Source of the DNA: Welwitschia mirabilis
Taxonomy: Eukaryota > Gnetophyta > Gnetopsida > Welwitschiales
Direction of reading: 5' to 3'
Length of the DNA stretch: 64,000 nt
Assembly: GCA_051453625.1 (NCBI GenBank)
Contig: JBOZIK010000001.1
Location: 136,796,423-136,860,422 of the forward strand
In this document: positions 37,429-48,399 of the stretch, one piece after another
Layout: each line of letters opens with the position of its first letter
Position numbering within the stretch: the stretch's first letter is position 1
Notes under the pieces: generated by a model
What the model was told of the DNA's origin: nothing
The model's database searches: none
The model's input: only the letters and a program-made list of their open reading frames with translations
Position numbers and translations under genes: made by a program

Positions 37429-38473
37429 TGTTGTGATGTGTATTTGTGCAAGTTTTACATTCAAAAAGATCCTATCATTTATAACCAAAATAGATATCTT
37501 ACATAATACATCACATTAGTATGAGTGAGAGTAGATCTGAAATGTCATTTTCANNNNNNNNNNTAAAGAATATAGGAACTAGAAATGAGTAACAAATACA
37601 AAGAAATAAAGTACAATGCACAATGCAAGATGTAACTATTCTAAATACAAATGCAAAATGAATTAACTCTACTTGCTTTTAGCTTTAACAAGGGTTGGCC
37701 TTGATAATCTATATTACTCAAGAAATTATAGCAGATCAAGGGAAACATAGACTCTAAGTGTCATCAAAGAAACTAACATGCACATATGAAACCAAAACAA
37801 AATAAGATTTTTGTATTAATAAGTAACAAGCATCTTGGTTACAAAACAACCAGGTCTCAATGGAGCATACATAGCCCTCTATCAAGTGCACATCTTTCTG
37901 TAACACTTAAGATGGATCTTCTACTCTTTAATCTTCTATTACAAAGATTTATAGCAAAGAATATTAAAAGAAGAGTCGAAGAGGGACTTATTTATAAGAA
38001 AATATAGAAAAAAAGGACAAAAAATAGGTGCAGAAAGGTGCATTCATTTACAACTCAAAAATGGATGAAATAGTTACCGGTCACTGTCAGAGTTGATTAC
38101 ATATTAGTGTTGTCCAAGCTATTATTCAGATGACAAGAGGGTTGACTACACATTGTAAACTATTCTTAGAATGATGACTTAGCAGTCCACATCAACAGTC
38201 GTCATCCTACCTGTCATGGGGAAGATGGAGGCGATGATGGTCTTCTTTGATCATTTTGTTGAAAAGAAACTTAGAATTTTTGTCAATAATCCTTCTTCAA
38301 AGATCTCTGCATCAGAAAGTACCTTTAATCATCAAATTTGGATAAGAATCACACTTTTCCAAGATTTCTTCTTGTATCTCCAAAACCCTCAAAATTGCAC
38401 CTAAACTTGTATAAAAGTCCTGCAAAACGACTCATAAAATCCCATCAAATAATCTTAAATTGGAAGTGCAACA
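37429..38473 (-). repeat. Athila-like 5' LTR (right copy)
   Basis: Starts TGTTGTGATG, ends GTGCAACA, colinear with 26015-27089. Contains a 10-N placeholder at 37554-37563. Confidence 0.9.
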
Positions 38474-38478
38474 TAAAT
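38474..38478. repeat. Target site duplication TAAAT (right)
   Basis: Identical to 26010-26014. The Copia reading frame resumes immediately after it (SSIDMKDL). Confidence 0.9.
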
Positions 38479-39255
38479 CCTTCATATCAATAGATGACAG
38501 GAGTTCTTTTAGCTTGTTAAGTTCTACCTTGTTCTTTTTTATAGTGAGAATATAATCTATATATAGGACCAAAACATTGAAGCTACCATCTTTACCCTTT
38601 TTATTATACATTAAAATACTTCCTAAAGTTATTTGGAAATTAGTTTTACTTGTGAAGTAATCAATTACCACTACCCAGGGCTTTATTTAAATTCATAGAG
38701 TGATCTCATGAGCTTAAAGTAAGGTTTTCTTTATATTTTACAATGATCACTACTAGTTTCTTCATATAGATCTTTTTCTTAGTTTAATATGTAAGAATGT
38801 CATTATTACGTTCATTTATTCTAACTTAAAATCCTCTAATGTAGAGGATTAATGCTAATTTCTCCATTAGTGCAAATGCATCAAAGAAATATATTCCAAT
38901 CTTTTAGAGATAATATTTATTAATTATCTTACTTTAAACCAATTAATCAACCCAATGTAGCATGTTTTATATTGACAAGTCATCTATAGTATATGGACGT
39001 TCTTCCTTTTAAATCTTTTACTAACTTCCAATTATGATTCTTAAATAGACAATTTGTTTCTTCTTCCATAGTTACATGCTACTTCTCTTTGTGAGAAGAA
39101 GACTTTAGTAACTCTCAATAGAACATTAAATCATCTACTTTAGCAATTAATGATATAAATACATACTCATCATCATATCCACTTATTAAAAAACCTTTGT
39201 TATTTTTTGAAAATATTTGATCTCCACATGAGCTCGAGGCTACTCCACCTTAATA

Positions 39256-39287
<32 letters not shown>

Positions 39288-41482
39288 GCTTTATATTGCT
39301 AAACGTCATCTAAGTTCTCCTTATCATCATTTTTAACAGTAATCTACATCTCTATGGAAACTTCCTGTTTGGACTATTCTATTTAAATCTCATCTTATTT
39401 TTCCTTTTTTTAAAGGGTTGATTCATTGAATATGACATCTATTCTTAACAAAATCTTCCTTAAATCAAGATCCCAAAGCTTAGATCATTTAGTTTCTTTT
39501 ACGTATGCAAGAAAGATGCACTTCTTAGATTTTGGATCTAGCTTTCTTCTTTAAACATCTGAAATATGAACATATGCTAAATAACCAAAGGTTCTAAATT
39601 GTTTATACCTTACTAAGAAGCCACTTCAAATTTCCTTTGGAGTCTGATCATCCATGATAATTTATGGTTTCTTATTAACGAAGTGGTAGGTGGTATTTAT
39701 TGCTTCTAACTAGAAGCCTTTCTTCACTTGAAAAAAGCTCTAGAAGCATGTGGTTCATCCTTTTTATAATGCCATTTTATTAAAGAGTACTATAATGCCA
39801 TTTTATTAGTTTGAATATATATGATCTTCTTCTAGGTACCTTCATCTACCTAGGCCTTAAATTATTTAAATTTTTTAAAAACTTCTAACTCTAAGAGAAA
39901 AGACCAATATGTTAAATAAAATATTCATACCTTTTGGATTTATCATTAATGAAGGTACTAAGGTACTATGCACCTCTTAATAAAACTTGAGGAGAGGAAC
40001 CATAGACATCATTATGAACCAAGCCTAGGATATATCTACTATTTGTTGCACTAGTGGAAAAATTTACTCTACATTACTTCCCATAGACACAATGCTCACA
40101 AAAATTACACTCCATCTTTTGTAGTTCTAGAAGAAGTCTTCTTTTCATTAACCCTTCAAGCCTAGCTCACTGATATGTTTAACACATCTATTCCATAACA
40201 TTTATGTGGTAGTATCTCCATCTAAAGCATTAACATCACCTACGATTGCCTCTCCCAACAACTTGTAGAGATTGCTTTTTTTCTTGGCTTTCATTACTAG
40301 AAGAAAACCTTAAATAACTTTTATTATATTATTCTATCTAAATAAATTGTAATTAAGTCATCAAAGACTCCATGAAAGGTAAGTTTCCTCCTTATTTTTG
40401 GATCCACTTCACATCTTTTTAGAGTTCTTGAAACTCCATCATGTATCTTGATTTGAATTATGCTAATACCAACAATCTTAACTTCATCATATGTATCCAA
40501 TAATATCTATATCTAGTTAGTTTCTTAGTATGTATAACATTAATATCTATGAGTAACAAGATGCCATGAATCTCCCAAATTAAGAATTCATTCACCTGCA
40601 CTAGGTGAATCTATGGATGTGAACACATCTCTAGACTCTTCATCATGAACAACATTTTTTTAATTACTAAGAAAAGTAGATGTACATGCTTCCTTAATTT
40701 TTCATTCTTCTTTTGATTTCCATTCCCTACATTCTTTGTTGATATGCCCCTTTTTGTGATAATAGTGGCACTTCAAATTCTTCTTATTATTCTATTCAAA
40801 TTTATACATTGATTAAATGAATGCTTATCATATCCTCTATTCATGGTCTGGCTTATAGCTACTAAGCCTATACTAGCTTATTCTGCACTGTGTATCTTCA
40901 TAGATTCCTCTGATAATAGAGTTCTAGTTATATCTCTATTTCTATAATATATTTACCATAGAAAAATATTTTTTCAATAGGATTATAAAAAGATGAATGT
41001 GATTTGAGAAGGATAAGGGCTTGATCCTCTTCCTCAATCTTCACATCAATGCTTATGAGCTTTTTTAAAGAATTTAAGTGATTTATTAGGGATGTGTCTT
41101 TTTTTATTTTAAAGCCATAAAGATCTGACTTTAGATATAGCTTATTTGTTAGAAATTTACTTCTAGACAAGATTTTTAGCTTCTTCCATAATCCAACAAT
41201 AGAGTCTTTCTTTACTACAATGAAAAAGACCTAATCTGCAAGATTTAACCTAATGGTTCTTTGATCCCTTAGATCTAAACCCTTGCAATTCTTATTTAAT
41301 ATATTAGAAGGGTTCTTATCCTTCACGTAAATTGCCTTTTACAAATCTTTTTGAATGAGTAGATCCTTGATCTTAATCTGCCATAACTGAATTTTACTCT
41401 TATCATTAAATTTCTCCACCTCAAACTTGGTATTGGAAAAGGCCATTTTAACAATGTATCTTACTGCCTTCTCAACACTTTC
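38479..41482 (-). pseudogene. Copia gag, integrase and RT N-terminal part
   Basis: From the right: gag UBN2 domain (40928-41170 open: NKLYLKSDLYGFKIKKD, EEEDQALILLKS), knuckle CHYYHKKGHINKEC (40729-40770, Tyr for the second Cys), GAG-pre-integrase and integrase core (about 39900-40250: VHNDVYGSSPQV, YLSTFINDKSKRYEYFI), integrase end (FGYLAYVHISDV, KKCIFLAYVKETK, IDVIFNEST), then RT (HNWKLVKDLKGR; LYIDYILTIKKNKVELNKLK with SSIDMKDL). The RT LYVDD is LYIDY here. Broken by stops, non-functional. The order gag-integrase-RT defines Copia. Confidence 0.88.
39255..39287. repeat. (TC)n(AT)n microsatellite
   Basis: Simple repeat inside the decayed Copia coding region, adding non-homologous sequence between integrase and RT. 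Confidence 0.9.
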
Positions 41483-41497
41483 AAGCTCCAATATTAA
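41483..41497 (-). promoter_or_regulatory. Copia primer binding site (tRNA-Met type)
   Basis: Minus strand TTAATATTGGAGCTTG aligns with TTGGTATCAGAGCTTG with four mismatches, all transitions, directly next to the LTR end. Confidence 0.7.
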
Positions 41498-42109
41498 TGA
41501 TTACATGATGAAAAATCATAGAACCATTAGAGTAGAAAGGAAAAAAACGATAAAAATAAACTACAACAAGTAACTAAGATAATACACTAGAGTCTAACCT
41601 AGTTTGATAATTCCTACATGCATGGTATATTAGATTTGTCTTTCTTATAGTTGAAAAAAGATCAATAATGGAGGATAATACAATAGAGCTCTGTAATATA
41701 GCAGCAGTGATTCTAACTTATTACTATACACTCTTATATTTACAAAACCCTAAGAACATAAGCCACAATTCTTGTGCTCCAAAGTAAACCTTCCAAGTGC
41801 CTATTATATAGGTCTAATATTAGGATTAAAGAGGGAAAACCCTAATGTAATCATGTTCTTTTATCTACTAGTTTCTTTTCCTTTTTTTAAAAATAATATT
41901 TTTAATTTTTGGATGCCATGCTTATTTTGGACACGTTTATTTTAGGCTTAATTACAACTTACATGACAATGTTTGGCTCATTTGCTAATGATAGCAAGAA
42001 CTTTGACTTACATGGAAACAATAAAGGCCTTAATTTTAGCTATCATCCCATTAATCATAACCATTATAATGGATAATCATAAAGTATAATTAAAGCAAAA
42101 ATTCTCTCA
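41498..42109 (-). repeat. Copia 5' LTR (right copy)
   Basis: Begins TGATTACATGATG next to the primer site and ends near TTCTCTCA. Colinear with 24590-25131. Confidence 0.75.
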
Positions 42110-42139
42110 AAATGATGTTTTCAAACATTCTAAGATCAG

Positions 42140-43140
42140 TGTTCATTATTTTACAATGTCTAGATTTAAAGCTAAATTTGAACTTAGCTATTATTCTTCC
42201 TTAGGGATAACATGGGTAGTGGCTCAGAATTGCACTAACTTATACTTTAATGCAAGTTACAAATTTTAAGAAAATGAAAGAGAAAAGGAATTATTTTTAG
42301 ATCTTTATTAAAACTTCATCTTAAGAGAGAAGGAAAGCAAACTAACTCTAACGTATCGCTGATTTATCTTAAGCAATGCTTCACTCCAATGTTGTCCAAT
42401 CATCTTCTTGTAACACACTTAAACCATAAAATGCTTTTGACCTAAATCATGATGAAATGATCTCATTTACCATATGATTAGTGGTAAACTCAATTTCCAC
42501 TTAATTTCCAAAGCCTTAAATAATAATATAAGGTAAGAACCTAAGTACTTAAAATCTATAAAGTTAAATAACTCAAATTAAGCATTAAAAGAGCTCACCC
42601 AAAATGTAATACAGTGAAATGGTTAAATTAGTTACCTAGTCATTCTAGTTATAATGTTACTCATAAATTGAAATTAGAAAGTAACAACTTTTCTATTGTA
42701 ATAAGAACTCCTTAGCAATCCTCAAAGACTATCTCACTTCCCTAAAGAGTCACCTAAAAAGTCATCACGATTTATGCTCTAACATTCTATAATTCTCCAA
42801 ATCAAGATGATATAAGGAAGAGTTTAAGGCCCTTTTATAGAAAGAGATGGAAAAGAGGGATAGTTACAAACCTTTGGCTTGTGGTGTTAGGTGGACAGTT
42901 ACATAATAAAGATATTTAGATAGGACAGTTTGTCTTTTTTCCCATGGGGTGAAGATGCTTATGACAATGCCAACACTTGGCTCTTAGATGCTGATGTAAT
43001 TGCCAACCACTATTTATGTCATGTGTCTCCACCATTATCCTACTTAGCCATTCTACATGTTATTACTGTCATATGTTATCAAGAATGTAAATGATTTATG
43101 ATGTGGAATTGAAATAAACCCATGACTACATTTTATTTAA
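42140..43140 (-). repeat. Gypsy 3' LTR (left copy)
   Basis: Begins TGTTCATTATTTTACAATG and follows the right LTR closely (ATAACATGGGTAGTGG, TTAATGCAAGTTACAAATTT, AAAAGAGCTCAC, AACTCCTTAGCAATCC). The inner edge is not sharp. Confidence 0.75.
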
Positions 43141-43311
43141 TTTTCTAGGACAAGTCCAAAATTTGAGTTTGAAGGTAATCTACATAGAAAGGTTGATGGA
43201 GCCAACAGTCCTAAACAACAATGCCAGCATTTTGGCTTTGATGATCATGATGTTAGGGCATGTCCTTTAATTGAGTATAAGTTACTTAAAAATGTCATGG
43301 AAAATAGTTAA
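43141..43311 (+). other. Short plus-strand open segment with knuckle-like motif
   Basis: 56 codons without a stop, antisense to the host element. It ends CQHFGFDDHDVRAC-PLIEYKLL, a CCHC spacing with Phe for the second Cys. It has no ATG near its start and is preceded by an acceptor-like TTTTATTTAATTTTCTAG. It could be an antisense ORF remnant (known in Tat-type elements), a captured exon, or chance. Confidence 0.3.
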
Positions 43312-44830
43312 GTTTATAATTAATATGAAAATCAATATAAGACATATTTTTATAATATTAATGTATTTTATTAATGTTAGTTAGTCATTCAACTTGATTA
43401 TACTATTAATTTTTACATGTTAACACAAACCCTAACTAGTCTTTCACTAGTGCCTTAGCAAAATGATGATAACAAAATGGTTAAAAACGAAAAAATTATT
43501 AAAGTCAAATGCACTTAAACATGAAAAAGATGTAATTGTGAAAATTAAAATGAAAAATTTTGTTGCTTAAAACTAGATGTCAAAACCCCTAATCAAAATT
43601 GAATTTTGTCCTCAAAGTCTATGGTGAAAAAAGTTTAAGTCATTTGAGAACATAAGCCTTATAACAAACTACAAAGATTTCTTTTATTAAAAATCATGCA
43701 ACTAAGCTAAGGAAAGAACTAACTATAGTAAAAGATAAAGGAAAGGAAAAACCAGCTACAATGGAAAAGAAAAAATTAACTACATTGACACAATGCTAAG
43801 TGAATGGTTTATTAAAAAAATAGTTTGTGCCTCAAGAATTAGTTCTCATAAAAATGGGTATGAAGTGAACTAAAGTGGTGTGAAGAGAGATGAAGATGAT
43901 AAATGTGTTAAATGAACTGAATCATAAACTAATGAATAAATGAGCAAACATTCCTAAGCTAATGATCCTTTATTATATTTTTGTATTTTTAGTGAATCAT
44001 AATATCAACTAAGCAAAGTCTTAACAAAATAGCTTATATGAATTTAAGAAATCATAGTAATTCCTAAGTATGATAGCTAAAAGACAATAGTTTACATAAA
44101 GCTTCTAATTTCCACTTTTGTTATTCCTTTATTTTTTATTTCTATCTTTATATATGTCCTTAGTTTTTAAGCCTGTAAATTACATTGAGAATTTAATGTT
44201 ATGACATGTTCTACTAATAATGTCAAGCATGTTGTTTTATGCAAAAATCATTGTTGCATTACTAGTGAATGTTTACAGCCTCAATGTAGTTGAGCATGTC
44301 ATGATTAAATCATTAGAGTTGCATTACCAGTAGATGTCCATAACTATGATGTAGTTGACTAAATCCAATTTAGGTGATTAATGTTATGTGAGTTTAGAGA
44401 AGAGACATATTATTTTCTTTTCTTCATCTTCCCATAGTTATTTTGTATGCACATTAATGGATCATTGGCTTATTATCCTACTTAAGATAAATCTTATCCC
44501 CATTAAAGGCTTTAAACTAAAGGAGTACGTGGAAAGGTAAATTCCACCCTTTCAACCAAATTTTTCTAAAATTAGAGACCATAAGTGAATGAGTTCTTAA
44601 CCAACACACTCAAAATAATCATACTTTTCCTTGAAAACCCATAAATAAGCTCAATCTTTATTATTTCTTAGGTGATAACAAGATTACTTTATTATTGATT
44701 TTGCTTTAAAGGCCATTAACCTAGAATAGTAAGCCTCATAAATTCATAAGTCACTAAAATAGGCGAATGATAATGGTTTGAGTAGTAGTTGTTAACTTTA
44801 AATAGTTATTGGTTTTAGGGATTTTCTATG
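43312..44830. other. 3' region of the Gypsy element, nothing recognised
   Basis: AT-rich sequence between integrase end and LTR. No further domain identified on either strand. Confidence 0.5.
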
Positions 44831-45800
44831 AGAAATACTCCATTAGGTAAAACCTTCTTTATTACAAATAGTCCTTTGCACTTAGTGACTAGTTTGTTCA
44901 GGAAAAGATGTAAGCATCTATTATAAGGTAGAACTAGTTTTTCCTCCTTAAAAGTTTTCCTAATAATATGTTGATTCTAGAATTTCTTTCATTCTTTCTT
45001 TTTTTATCCTCAAGTTTTCATAGGCATCATTTCTAATTTTATCTAAATCATTAAGTTATAGAACCTTATTTTTTCTTGTAGCCTCTAAATTGAAGTTTAT
45101 GTTTTTGATCATGCAGTATGATTTGTGCTCATATAAAGTTCATGTTTTTGATCCTGCAGTATGCTTTGTGCTCAAGTTTTATGAGTAGATGATAAGCTTT
45201 TTCATGGACTCATTGAAATGGTAACATTTTTAAGGGAGTTTTGTAGGTACTGTGGTATACCCCTAAAAGATTACTGAGTTTAATAAACCAGTTTTTTCAT
45301 GTTGAGTTTACTACCTTTCATAAGATTTTCTTAAATTACCTATTCATAACCTCAACTTGGCCACTAGTTTGAGGATGGTAAGGTGTTGCAACTTTGTGTG
45401 TAACCACACATTTCATGAGAATGTTATTAAATATTTTATTGCAGAAGTGTGTTCCTTGATTGCTAATTAAAACATGTAAATAACTAAAGCACATTAAGTT
45501 GTTTTCTTTAAAGAAGTTAACCACTATTTTAGCATCATTTATTTGATAAGTACAAGCCTCAACTCATTTAGTTACATAGTTGACATAGACAAGAATGTAT
45601 TAATGCTTGTTTGATAACAGATAAGGACCCTAAAAATTAATTCCTCAAATGTTAAAGTGTTTAATAATAAGAATAGAATTAAGGACATCATTTATCTTCA
45701 TGAAAGACTTCCAAAATTTTGATAGTTATTACAAGATTTATAATAAAGATAGGAGTCTATAAAAATGGATGGCTAATAAAAACCAGATTGTAGGATTTTT
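44831..45800 (-). pseudogene. Gypsy integrase remnant
   Basis: Core block at 45336-45524: VLISNQGTHFCNKIFNN and VATPYHPQTSGQVEVMNR. Catalytic Asp of SDxGTHF is Asn here. Below it: STYKTPLKMLPF, KAYHLLIKLEHKAY, LNDLDKIRNDAYENLRIKKE and LKPLMG-type C-terminal sequence (standard: KTPIGMSPY, KACHLPVELEHKAYWA, LNELEEIRNDAYENARIYKE). Athila/Tat type. Integrase inserts the cDNA in intact elements. Confidence 0.88.
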
Positions 45801-46129
45801 GTAGTAGTTTTATTGACTCAGTAGTTATTCCCACAAGCCTCAAAATGGAAATGTTTAGGTATAACATGTATGTCAGTATGGGGAACATATTTGTAAATGA
45901 CTTGGTCTTGATATTATTTGAAAAGATATGGTTGACTTGGCTTACAAATCTCTTTTTATCATTAATGGTCTAAAGAGAAGAGATGGTTTTGAATGCTAAG
46001 TATTTTGCAATATCCACAAATCATGGGACTTATTTAACTAAAAAGAGATATTTGTTAGGAAAAGTATCATTAATAGATAAAGATGTTTTTATATTATTTT
46101 GAAATATTTACAAAAGATAATCTATGACT

Positions 46130-47565
46130 ACATTATAAAAGCCCTTCTTATCCTTGATCTCTAAGTCAAACTATTAAAGGAGGAGGATCCATTTAACTAG
46201 TCTTAGTTTTAAATCCTTTTTAACAAAAGGATGTCTAAGTAATGGGATGTTATAGTGATTTGTGTAAATAACTATCTTAAATCCTAAAAGGTATTACCTA
46301 AATTTCTCAAGGATAAATATTATGACTAGAAGCTTTTTCTTTGTAATAGTATACTTTACTTGAGTGTCATTTAATGTTTTACTGATGTAATGAATTACAA
46401 TTGGTTTTTTAATCAATTCTTTATCTTTATACAGCTCCAAATGCATAATCACTTGCATCACACATAAGCTAAAAAAGCAACTTCTAGTTGGGTTTTTAAA
46501 TAATGGATGTAAACGTAATTTTTTCTTTGAGTTTTTAAAATGTGTTTTGACACTCGGAATCTAATCAAAAGAGGCATTTTTACTTGAAAGATCACACAAT
46601 GGTTGACAGATTTGATTGAAATCTTTAATAAAGCTCCTATAGTATCCTACATGTTCTAAGAAATATCTAATATCTTTTTATCTTTAAGAATTTAATAGTT
46701 ATGTTATTAGAGAAACTTTAGTAGTATCTACCTAGATTTCTTTCCTAGAGATAATGTGTCTTAGAACTATTCCTTGATTAACCATAAAGTGGCATTTCTC
46801 CTAGTTAATCACAAGGAATTTTTTAATACATTGCTTAAGGAGACATTTTAAGTTGTGAAAATAGTGGTTAAAAAATTTTCATAGGCCAAGAAGTCATCCA
46901 TAAAGATTTTGACACATGAATCTAATAAATTGGAGAAGAATCCAATCATGTAACATTAGAAAGTGACAGGTGCATTACATTATCTAGAGGGCATCCATTT
47001 GTAGGTAAATGTTCCATAAGGATAGATGAAGGTAGTTTTATCTTGATTCTTAGAGATGATTTTAATTTGATTATTACCCAAGTATCCATCTAAGAAATAA
47101 CCAAATGGATACCCTGTAAGTTGCTCTAGGATTTGATCAGAGAAAGATAAAGGAAAGTGATCCTTTCTTAAGATGATATTTAATTTTCTATAGTTAATGC
47201 ATGTCCTTCATTTTACTATCAGTTTGATAGGGATAAGTTCATTATGCTTATTAGGGATAAGGGTAATTCTTACTTTCTTAGCTATAGTTTTAGTTGGACT
47301 AATCCATTTACTATATGAAATAAGATAGATACTCCCATTATCTAGAAGTCTGATCACCTCATTTTTAACTATCTCTTTTAAGACTGGGTTTATTCATCTC
47401 AAGGATTTTCTAGATGGCTTGGTATTATCTTTTAAGTAAATATGATTCATGCAAATGCTAGGTAAATGCCCCTGATGTCAGAGAGGATCCATTCTATTGA
47501 CTGCTTATTCTTCCTTAAGAGTTTAAGTAATTGAGTTTCTTGAGACAAGTTTAAGGAAGAATTTA
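46130..47565 (-). pseudogene. Gypsy reverse transcriptase and RNase H remnant
   Basis: From the right: LLKLLRKNKQSIEWILSDIR, EIVKNEVIRLLDNGSIYLIS with YSKW, CINYRKLN, DHFPLSFSDQILEQL, GYFLDGYLGNNQI, FIYPYGTFTYKWMPSR, the active-site block FMDDF (46893-46904 region) with LAYENFF, EKCHFMVNQGIVL, then RNase H IHYISKTLNDTQVKYTITKK and RLVKWILLL with FDLEIKDKKG. Clear Gypsy order. The catalytic FMDD pair is kept, but stops and frameshifts elsewhere disable it. Begins at an 85-N gap. Confidence 0.9.
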
Positions 47566-47650
47566 NNNNNNNNNNNNNNNNNNNNNNNNNNNNNNNNNNN
47601 NNNNNNNNNNNNNNNNNNNNNNNNNNNNNNNNNNNNNNNNNNNNNNNNNN

Positions 47651-48200
47651 TTGAGTGATGGAATATGTTTTTGGAGAGTAATTTAAGTCATCATTTTCAA
47701 AAGAGTGGGAAGAGGATTCCCTATTTCCAAAAGGACTTTTTATCCTATCCACATCTCTACCCCTTCATCATTTGGTGGAAACTTCATGGCATTAAAGAGA
47801 TTTAGTTTTATGATCATTTTATCAAAGGAAATATTCATTAATACATTCTTACAATTGATTGAGGCATTTGATGATGCTAATAATGGTCTTCCTAAAATGA
47901 CAAGTAATAATTTCTTTATTGAGTTCTCCATGTCCAAACCCACAAAGTCTACTAGAAAGTAGTAACTATCAACTTTAATGAGAACATCCTCTGTAACTCC
48001 TAATGATGTTTTTATAGAGTTTTGGCTAATTGGAATTGGAGTTTCATGTTCTAAATTCTTTCAAGCCTAATTCTTTATAGGTTCTTAAATAAAGCAAGTT
48101 TACATTGGCTAATAAGTTTAATAACACTTGGTTGAGTTATTTTTTACAATAGTAATTATGATTATGGGACATCTACAATCTTTATATCTTGTCAAAAATT
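47651..48200 (-). pseudogene. Gypsy aspartic protease remnant
   Basis: Open stretch 47740-47943: LDMENSIKKLLLVILGRPLL with ASSNASINCKNVLMNISF, the flap and ILGRPFLAT-type blocks of a retropepsin. The N-terminal catalytic block is badly decayed. Confidence 0.75.
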
Positions 48201-48399
48201 AGTTTTAGATAAATTTACTTGTTTGTTAATTAAGAAAGCCTTATTTTTAATGTCCATATGCCTTTTTATGATGCATAAGTCTTTAAGGAATTTGGCATAG
48301 AAAGGAACCTATTTAATGGCTTATAGGATAGGGATGTTTATTTTAATTTCCTCGAAAATTTATAAAGTGTTTAACTATTTTTTAATTATGTTATCCTTT

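Larger units (their letters stand above)
26015..38473 (-). mobile_element. Athila-like Gypsy element with gag and protease but no visible pol
   Basis: Flanked by LTRs of 1075 bp (left) and 1045 bp (right, including a 10-N gap), with TG...CA ends and a perfect 5-bp duplication inside Copia RT. Read on the minus strand the order is right LTR, tRNA-Asp-type primer site, leader with three stem-loops, gag, protease, a long 3' noncoding part, purine tract, left LTR. Extra partial copies of LTR, leader and gag occur inside (32388-35417), so the locus is rearranged, or scaffolded from several copies across Ns 33925-34024 and 35418-35762. I find no RT, RNase H or integrase block anywhere between the LTRs. 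Confidence 0.85.
24590..42109 (-). mobile_element. Ty1/Copia retrotransposon interrupted by an Athila-like insertion
   Basis: LTR-like ends at 24590-25131 and 41498-42109 are homologous. Minus-strand gag, zinc knuckle, integrase and half of the RT lie at 38479-41482. The rest of the RT and RNase H lies at 25132-26009. A tRNA-Met-type primer site adjoins the right LTR. The intervening 26015-38473 is a younger insertion flanked by TAAAT. Left LTR boundary is approximate. Confidence 0.88.
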
